A stretch of DNA of 5,667 nucleotides from Spirochaetaceae bacterium. GTDB taxonomy: Bacteria > Spirochaetota > Spirochaetia > Treponematales > Rectinemataceae. The position numbers and the translations under genes are program-made. The stretch covers positions 1 through 5,667 of the forward strand of contig JAEUJG010000335.1 in assembly GCA_016794765.1 (NCBI GenBank), written 5' to 3'. This document shows, piece after piece, positions 1 through 3,894 of this stretch. The notes under the pieces were generated by a model. It was not told the origin of the DNA. It saw nothing but the letters and a program-made list of their open reading frames with translations, and ran no database searches. The first letter of the stretch is position 1, and every line of letters begins with the position of its first letter.

Positions 1-733
1 GCACCGAGAGGTTGTTGTTGACCACCGAGCCCCGCGCGTCCATTAGGCCCGTGAGGATGTTCGAGTAGATCTCCGCCTGCTTGGAGCACTGCCGGTTCTC
101 GATGATGATCTCGTCCAGGATGTCCGCCCGCGGCCCGGCGAGGCCGAGCTTGTCCGCGGCCAGGCGCATTTTCTCCAGGACCATCTGGTTCGAATCGATC
201 GCGTTGACGAAGTACACGAGGCTCTTTTCCAGCGTGAACATGTCGAGGAGGTAGCGGTTCTCCATCGAGGTGTTGATGCGCTTCTCCAGGGACTCGGAGA
301 GCATGTTGATCACCTTGAGGTGGCCGAGGAAGTGTGCGATCGTCCCGTAGAGGATCTTGAGGAGGACGTCGCGCGCGTTCCCTATCTTCCTGACCGCCCG
401 GTCCTCGAAGAGGCCGAGGCCGTCGCTGGCGACCACGATGAGCCGCTCCCCCGCCAGGAAGAGGCCGAGGGAGGTGACGGTGAAGAGGAGCTGGTCCTCG
501 CCGGTGAAGTTGCGGGGGCGCTTGAGTATCAGGGCCGTGCAGCCCTCCTGGAGGTCGAGGCGGCCAAGCTCGTCGGGGTCCAGGGCGGAGCCGAGGTCGT
601 GGGGATCGATGCCGTACTCCCCGACGAGGGCGCTCCGCTCCGCCGCGTCGGGGGAGGAAAAGACGAGGACCGCCGCCGACTCGCGCGGACTCGGGACCAG
701 AGCTCCTTCCGCGATGGCGTAGCACTCGAGCAT
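1..733 (-). CDS. CorA-family divalent cation transporter, C-terminal part missing (partial)
   Basis: Probable CorA-family Mg2+ (or Co2+/Ni2+) channel subunit of the inner membrane. The frame reads 244 residues from ATG at 733 and runs open off the left edge. Visible features are an N-terminal cytoplasmic domain with LDPDELGR (51-58), where CorA proteins usually show a similar Asp-Pro-(Asp/Glu)-Glu patch, then a long helical stalk (about 115-244) including EKSLVYF (169-175). It ends in GLMDARGSVVNNNLSV (229-244), which matches the stretch just before the first membrane helix in CorA. The two C-terminal helices and the GMN signature would lie outside the window, so the pore cannot be checked; family length is about 310-350 residues. 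The start is supported by AGGAGG at 741-746, seven bases upstream, and a promoter just behind it. It is divergent from the ZIP transporter gene. Family assignment is confident; metal specificity is not determinable. Confidence 0.9.
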   Translation of the reverse strand, partial: MLECYAIAEGALVPSPRESAAVLVFSSPDAAERSALVGEYGIDPHDLGSALDPDELGRLDLQEGCTALILKRPRNFTGEDQLLFTVTSLGLFLAGERLIVVASDGLGLFEDRAVRKIGNARDVLLKILYGTIAHFLGHLKVINMLSESLEKRINTSMENRYLLDMFTLEKSLVYFVNAIDSNQMVLEKMRLAADKLGLAGPRADILDEIIIENRQCSKQAEIYSNILTGLMDARGSVVNNNLSV

Positions 734-755
734 GGGCGGGCCTCCTACGGAATGA

Positions 756-784
756 AGCATAGTCCATGCCGCGGCGGCGCGCAA
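756..784 (-). promoter_or_regulatory. Candidate sigma-70-like promoter of the corA-type gene
   Basis: On the minus strand, TTGCGC (779-784) and TATGCT (756-761) are separated by exactly 17 bases. Transcription would start near 749, giving a very short leader of about 16 bases that just includes the ribosome-binding site. The spacer carries GCAT-agtcc-ATGC (757-769), a small inverted repeat overlapping the -10. Confidence 0.55.
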
Positions 785-883
785 AAAGCCGCCGATGTCC
801 GGCGGGGCCGCGGTCCCGGCCGCGGGTGGTTGGGACGCCTCGATCGGCGGCCGCGCGGTGTTAGTCCATGCTAATTTTCCCCC

Positions 884-912
884 TTCCCGAAGTCCGCCTC
901 CGGCGCTATTCT
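884..912 (+). promoter_or_regulatory. Candidate promoter of the ZIP transporter gene
   Basis: TATTCT at 907-912 is a good -10. The -35 candidate TTCCCG at 884-889 is weak but correctly spaced at 17 bases. A transcription start near 919 lies downstream of the ATG at 868, which argues against the longest possible start for the ZIP gene. The rest of the 734-990 spacer is GC-rich with short imperfect palindromes and no recognisable gene or RNA. Confidence 0.4.
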
Positions 913-977
913 GGATCGGCGCCCGCGTGCGGCCCCGGCCTCCCCGATCCCGCGGCCAGCATGCCGCGGGGCGGCGC

Positions 978-983
978 GGAAGG
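978..983 (+). promoter_or_regulatory. Ribosome-binding site that selects the ZIP start at 991
   Basis: GGAAGG lies seven bases before ATG 991. No comparable purine run precedes the in-frame ATGs at 868 or 961, so this site decides the start. Confidence 0.5.
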
Positions 984-990
984 TTGTTCG

Positions 991-1836
991 ATGAATCTTT
1001 CCCTTGAGGCGACGGCCCTCGGCCTGACCATCCTGGCCGGTCTTTCGACCGGCGTGGGCAGCATCATCGCCCTCGTGGCCAAGCGCAAGACCTCGCGCTT
1101 CCTGTCCACCGCGCTCGGCTTTTCCGCCGGCGTCATGATCTACGTGTCGCTCGTGGAAATTTTCCAGGAGGCCCGCGTCGACCTTTGCGGTCACTGGGGC
1201 GCGCGCCCGGGCTACTGGGGCGCCGTGGCCGGCTTCTTCGGCGGCATCGCCCTCATCGCGGCCATCGACAAGCTCGTGCCGCCCGTCGTCAATCCCCACG
1301 AGTCCCGGGCGGGCGAGGCGGCGGCCTACGAGGCGGCCGACCTGCGGGCCTGCCCGGCGGACGCTCCCCACGCGGCGCGGCGGGGCAGGCTCATGCGCAC
1401 GGGGCTCCTCACCGCCTTCGTCGTGGCCCTGCACAACTTCCCCGAGGGCATCGCCACCTTCCTCTCCGTCATGCGCAATCCCGAGGTCGGCGTCGCCGTC
1501 GCGCTCGCGATCGCCGTCCACAACATCCCGGAGGGCATCTCCATCTCGGTGCCGGTCTATTTCGCCACCGGGTCTCGGCGTCGGGCCTTCTGGTATTCCT
1601 TCGCCTCGGGCTTGGCCGAACCCGCGGGCGCCGTCATCGGCTACCTCTTCCTCCGCCCCTATCTCGGCGGGCCGCTCTTCGGCCTGGTCCTGGCCGGCGT
1701 CGCGGGCATCATGGTTTACATATCGCTGGACGAACTCCTGCCGGCCGCCCGCGAGTTCGGCGAACCACATTTCGCGATGGGCGGCCTCGTCGCGGGGATG
1801 GCGGTGATGGCCTCCAGCCTGGTGATGTTGGCATAG
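991..1836 (+). CDS. ZIP-family metal transporter, ZupT/GufA-like
   Basis: Inner-membrane metal-ion uptake protein; E. coli ZupT, the closest relative I can recall, takes up Zn2+, Fe2+, Mn2+ and Co2+. The 281-residue product has about eight hydrophobic helices (roughly 8-28, 38-57, 76-97, 138-159, 165-190, 198-221, 229-249, 260-281). The binuclear metal-site motifs are intact: HNFPEGIATF (148-157) in helix 4 and HNIPEGISIS (177-186) in helix 5, plus SLVEIF (53-58), SGLAE (206-210) and SLDELLP (245-251). It is slightly longer than the 257-residue ZupT. The extra length is mostly in the loop at about 98-136, which is Ala/Arg-rich with scattered His and Cys rather than the His-rich loop common in this family. 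Start 991 is preferred over 868 and 961 from the ribosome-binding site, the promoter position and the family N-terminus. It is divergent from the CorA-type gene, suggesting a metal-transport pair. The exact substrate is unknown. Confidence 0.93.
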   Translation: MNLSLEATALGLTILAGLSTGVGSIIALVAKRKTSRFLSTALGFSAGVMIYVSLVEIFQEARVDLCGHWGARPGYWGAVAGFFGGIALIAAIDKLVPPVVNPHESRAGEAAAYEAADLRACPADAPHAARRGRLMRTGLLTAFVVALHNFPEGIATFLSVMRNPEVGVAVALAIAVHNIPEGISISVPVYFATGSRRRAFWYSFASGLAEPAGAVIGYLFLRPYLGGPLFGLVLAGVAGIMVYISLDELLPAAREFGEPHFAMGGLVAGMAVMASSLVMLA

Positions 1837-1848
1837 CCGGATAGCCCG

Positions 1849-2799
1849 TCAGGCGAGCGCCTCTTCCCGGAGGGTCTGGCCGAAGGCGGCCTCGCCCCCG
1901 GGCGCGAGGAGGAGGGCGTCGTCGCCGATCCGCGCGGTCTCCACGCAGACCATGCCGAGCTCGTTGCCGGCGCCGAGGTCGGCCAGGGCGCGTGCCCGTT
2001 CGGGGCCGGGATTCCAGACGACCGTGGATGCGCTGCCGCGCTTCTCCACGACGAGGCGGCGGCGGAGGACGGGATCGACGAGGACCGCGGCGCCGCGATG
2101 GCCGACATAGCGGCGGTCCACCTCGCCCGGGAAGCTCACGGGACCTTCCTGGACGCGGGCGGCGCCGCCCGCCGTGTCGTCGGCGTAGCATAGCCCCTCG
2201 AGCCCCTCCAGGCTGACGCGCCGGGCGTCGCCGACGGCCAGGTAGCCGTGCAGCGCGGCGGTCGCGGAGACGGCCGCGTCGGACGCGTTGCGCGCGCGAA
2301 ACTCGATGTCGAGCTCGGTCCCGAGCCTGATCGCGCACTCCGCGGAAAGCCCGGGGATGGTTCCGGCGCCCGGCGCCGGCTCCCCCGGCGCGGCCCCGGC
2401 TGGCGCGGCCCCGGCAGGCGCGGCGGGCAGGACCAGGCGGAGGAGGAACTCCCCGCCCGGAAGCTGGGCCGCCTCGACAAGATCCCAGGGGGCGAGCCGG
2501 GCGTAGCCGTGGGCAGGCAGTCCGCCGCCCGCGGGCGCGGCGCCGAACCAGGGAAAGCAGAGGGGGACGCCGCCGCGGATCGCGCGGCCCGCCTCGTAGC
2601 GGGCGAGTGGGCCGAGCCAGAGGATCTCGCGGCCGCCCGCGGGCGCGAAGGACAGGACCTGCGCGCCCTGGAGGGAGACGACGGCGCGGCAGCGCGCCGA
2701 GCGGACGCGGAGGAAGGCGAGGCCGCCCGGGCCTTCCTCGACGGCGACGCTCCCGCCGTCGAAGCGGCGCTTGAGCGCGGACAAGGTTGCTCTATCCAT
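1849..2799 (-). CDS. D-hexose-6-phosphate mutarotase (YeaD-type, aldose 1-epimerase-like)
   Basis: Cytoplasmic enzyme of the family that interconverts alpha and beta anomers of hexose 6-phosphates such as glucose 6-phosphate. The 316-residue product has the family hallmarks in order: GGVPLCFPWFG (76-86), HGYAR (97-101) with the presumed catalytic His97, ALHGYLAVGD (182-191), VVWNPG (260-265) and MVCVE (283-287) with the presumed catalytic Glu287. These distinguish it from ordinary galactose mutarotases. An Ala/Pro/Gly-rich insert at about 125-147 is encoded by a 15-base tandem repeat and probably forms a surface loop. The ATG at 2799 is preceded by GGAGGG (2808-2813) eight bases upstream. It is convergent with the ZIP gene (12-base gap, no clear terminator) and divergent from the cyclic-nucleotide-binding gene. 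No sugar pathway genes are adjacent, so the metabolic context is not shown here. Confidence 0.92.
   Translation of the reverse strand: MDRATLSALKRRFDGGSVAVEEGPGGLAFLRVRSARCRAVVSLQGAQVLSFAPAGGREILWLGPLARYEAGRAIRGGVPLCFPWFGAAPAGGGLPAHGYARLAPWDLVEAAQLPGGEFLLRLVLPAAPAGAAPAGAAPGEPAPGAGTIPGLSAECAIRLGTELDIEFRARNASDAAVSATAALHGYLAVGDARRVSLEGLEGLCYADDTAGGAARVQEGPVSFPGEVDRRYVGHRGAAVLVDPVLRRRLVVEKRGSASTVVWNPGPERARALADLGAGNELGMVCVETARIGDDALLLAPGGEAAFGQTLREEALA
2387..2423. repeat. 15-base tandem repeat inside the mutarotase gene
   Basis: Two adjacent 15-base units (2387-2401 and 2402-2416) differ only in their last base, followed by a 7-base partial third copy (2417-2423). The unit is in frame and gives the repeated PAGAA of the Ala/Pro/Gly insert, at about residues 128-137. 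It looks like a replication-slippage expansion tolerated in a loop. Confidence 0.8.
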
Positions 2800-2813
2800 G
2801 GCGCGATCCCTCC

Positions 2814-2840
2814 GGCGCTCCGCCTTCGGGCGGCGGCGCC
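2814..2840 (-). other. Strong hairpin in the mutarotase leader
   Basis: Arms GGCGC (2814-2818) plus CCGCC (2820-2824) pair with GGCGG (2829-2833) plus GCGCC (2836-2840), leaving a four-base loop and a small internal bulge. It falls between the predicted transcription start (about 2840) and the ribosome-binding site (2808-2813). The mutarotase mRNA would therefore begin with this stem. It may stabilise the 5' end or affect ribosome access; with such GC-rich DNA it may also be incidental. Confidence 0.45.
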
Positions 2841-2846
2841 CGCGCC

Positions 2847-2876
2847 AGTATAGCCCGGCCGTCGGGGCGGGGCCAA
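2847..2876 (-). promoter_or_regulatory. Candidate promoter of the mutarotase gene
   Basis: On the minus strand, TATACT (2847-2852) is a near-consensus -10, with TTGGCC (2871-2876) 18 bases upstream as the -35. The predicted start near 2840 gives a leader of about 40 bases containing a hairpin and the ribosome-binding site. Confidence 0.6.
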
Positions 2877-2878
2877 GG

Positions 2879-2930
2879 CCGGCCGCGCTCCGGCGCGCGC
2901 GGGGGTGAAGTCCGGACGCGCGGCGGCCGG
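2879..2930. repeat. Large imperfect inverted repeat between divergent promoters
   Basis: Perfect 8-base arms CCGGCCGC (2879-2886) and GCGGCCGG (2923-2930) enclose a second inner pair, TCCGG (2889-2893) and CCGGA (2912-2916). The total is about 15 potential base pairs with small bulges. It sits between the -35 elements of the mutarotase and cyclic-nucleotide-binding promoters, almost symmetrically, so an operator or cruciform is possible. High GC content raises the chance of coincidence. Confidence 0.5.
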
Positions 2931-2936
2931 GACTCC

Positions 2937-2965
2937 TTGCCCGCCGACCCCGGAAATGCTAGGCT
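2937..2965 (+). promoter_or_regulatory. Candidate promoter of the cyclic-nucleotide-binding gene
   Basis: TTGCCC (2937-2942) and TAGGCT (2960-2965, preceded by TGC) are 17 bases apart. The -10 keeps the key first, second and last positions. The start would be near 2972, leaving a leader of about 27 bases. Confidence 0.45.
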
Positions 2966-2998
2966 TGTAGGCGGCGCCCAAAGGGCGCCCGAGGCAGC

Positions 2999-3448
2999 AT
3001 GGTAGACGTTTCCGCTTTGCAAAAGTATTCGCTCTTCGGGGGGCTCCTCCCCGAGGAGATCGACCGGCTCAGGCCCTTCATGGAAGGGGCGTCCTTCGCC
3101 CCCGGCGATGCGATCATCCGCGAGGGCGAGCCGAACGGCCGCATCCATTTCGTGCTGGAGGGCCGGGTCGAGGTGACGAAGCGGGACCGCTCCCTCCTCG
3201 AGATCGGCGAGGGCGAGACCTTCGGCGAGGTGGAACTCCTCGACGTCCAGCCGGCGGTCGCCTCCATCAAGGCCCTGGTGCCCACCCGCGTGGCCTCGAT
3301 CTCCAACCGCTCCCTCCACGACATCTATAAGTCCGATCCGCGCGTCTTCGCCATGCTCATCATGAACCTGGCGCGGGACCTGGCGCGGCGGCTGCGCCGC
3401 ATGGACGAGACCCTCTGCGCCGCCCTCTCCGCCGCCGAACGGCGCTGA
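2999..3448 (+). CDS. Stand-alone cyclic-nucleotide-binding-like domain protein
   Basis: A 149-residue cytoplasmic protein that is essentially one cyclic-nucleotide-binding (CNB) beta-barrel followed by a C-terminal helix. The N-terminal helix (LQKYSLFGGL, 7-16) leads into PGDAIIREGEPNGRIHFVLEGRVEV (in pieces: PGDAIIREGE at 35-44, FVLEGRVEV at 51-59). The phosphate-binding cassette is FGEVELLDVQPAVASIKAL at 75-93. Glu77 is kept, but the position of the arginine that grips the cyclic phosphate (Arg209 in PKA RI-alpha) is Ala86, so cAMP or cGMP binding is doubtful. No DNA-binding, kinase or channel domain follows, only an Arg-rich amphipathic helix (about 115-149). It may sense another ligand or act as a protein-protein regulator. 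GAGG at 2991-2994 gives a rather tight 4-base ribosome-binding spacing. The nearest relatives I can recall are spirochaetal. Domain call firm; function unknown. Confidence 0.88.
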   Translation: MVDVSALQKYSLFGGLLPEEIDRLRPFMEGASFAPGDAIIREGEPNGRIHFVLEGRVEVTKRDRSLLEIGEGETFGEVELLDVQPAVASIKALVPTRVASISNRSLHDIYKSDPRVFAMLIMNLARDLARRLRRMDETLCAALSAAERR

Positions 3449-3469
3449 GGGCGGCCGGTAACGCCGCCC
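3449..3469. terminator. Bidirectional hairpin in the convergent gap
   Basis: GGGCGGC (3449-3455), a 7-base loop, and GCCGCCC (3463-3469) form a perfect 7-bp all-GC stem. It begins immediately after the stop codon of the cyclic-nucleotide-binding gene and lies seven bases past the stop codon of the lipoprotein gene. There is no U-tract on either side, so it is not a classical intrinsic terminator, but its position suits a shared transcript-end structure for both genes. Confidence 0.55.
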
Positions 3470-3476
3470 GCACAGG

Positions 3477-3764
3477 TCAGCTCCGGCGCGCCTTCCGGGA
3501 CAGGGCGAGTCCGCCGAAGCCGGAGATGATCGCCATATAGAAGCCGAGGTCGTACCAGAAGCCCGTGTTGTTCCGTTCGTAGACGCGGATCTCCGGCTTG
3601 AAGATCTGGACGACGATGGAAACCGGCGCCACCCAGCCGTGCCAGATGCCGGTCCAGAAGCCGGCGGGCTTGTCCGGATTGTTCTTCCCGTCTCCGGGTA
3701 TGCAGGACACGCAGAGGAAGAGGACGAGGACTGCCGCGAGGGCGAGGCGAAGACGCTTGTTCAT
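3477..3764 (-). CDS. Small predicted lipoprotein with a GFW-x-G-x-WHG motif, function unknown
   Basis: A 95-residue exported or membrane protein. It starts with a basic n-region (MNKRLR), a hydrophobic stretch (7-18) and CVSC ending at Cys21, which reads as a relaxed lipobox: Leu is at -4 and Cys, not Leu, at -3. Conserved-looking elements follow: GFWTGIWHGWVAP (35-47) and RVYERNNTGFWYDLGF (60-75). A hydrophobic C-terminal segment (about 73-88) ends in a positive tail (RKARRS). I recall small proteins in many bacteria with the same GFWxGxWHG...P...NNxGxWYxxGF pattern, none with a known function. If lipidated and also membrane-spanning at the C-terminus, it would probably stay in the inner membrane. 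The ATG at 3764 has AAGGAG (3772-3777) seven bases upstream and its own promoter. Gene call firm; role unknown. Confidence 0.82.
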   Translation of the reverse strand: MNKRLRLALAAVLVLFLCVSCIPGDGKNNPDKPAGFWTGIWHGWVAPVSIVVQIFKPEIRVYERNNTGFWYDLGFYMAIISGFGGLALSRKARRS

Positions 3765-3797
3765 CGAATGGCTCCTTGCTTGGACGCTTCCCGAAAA

Positions 3798-3826
3798 ACT
3801 ATAGCACGCCGATCCCTCGGCTCCAA
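3798..3826 (-). promoter_or_regulatory. Candidate promoter of the lipoprotein gene
   Basis: On the minus strand, TATAGT (3798-3803) is a near-consensus -10 and TTGGAG (3821-3826) a -35 at exactly 17 bases. The start is expected near 3791, with a leader of about 27 bases. This makes the gene independent of the hydrolase gene upstream of it on the same strand. Confidence 0.6.
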
Positions 3827-3842
3827 TCGCCGCCCGGTCCCG

Positions 3843-3884
3843 GCGCCGCCCCGGCGCGTCCGCGGCCCGCGCCGGGCGCGGCCG
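3843..3884 (-). terminator. Tandem GC hairpins after the hydrolase gene, possible terminator
   Basis: The first structure met by transcription from the hydrolase gene pairs CGGCC (3863-3867) and GCGC (3869-3872) with GCGC (3876-3879) and GGCCG (3880-3884), with one bulged base. The second is GCGCCG (3843-3848) with CGGCGC (3852-3857). The first lies 10 bases past the stop codon. There is no U-tract, and GC bias makes such stems common, so this is tentative. Confidence 0.35.
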
Positions 3885-3894
3885 GAAGGCCCGG

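Noticed and set aside
320..874. 184-codon plus-strand open frame over the corA-type gene
   Set aside because: Antisense shadow; the minus strand matches CorA-family sequence with a good ribosome-binding site.
868..990. Extension of the ZIP transporter gene back to ATG 868 (or 961)
   Set aside because: The extra residues do not look like a ZIP N-terminus, ATG 868 lies upstream of the predicted transcription start, and only ATG 991 has a well-spaced ribosome-binding site.
871..1770. 299-codon open frame antisense to the ZIP gene
   Set aside because: Composition is Gly/Arg/Asp/Glu-rich and low-complexity, with no motif. The opposite strand encodes the intact HNFPEG/HNIPEG transporter.
1837..1848. 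Terminator in the ZIP/mutarotase convergent gap
   Set aside because: The gap is only 12 bases and no stem longer than about four base pairs was found in or beside it.
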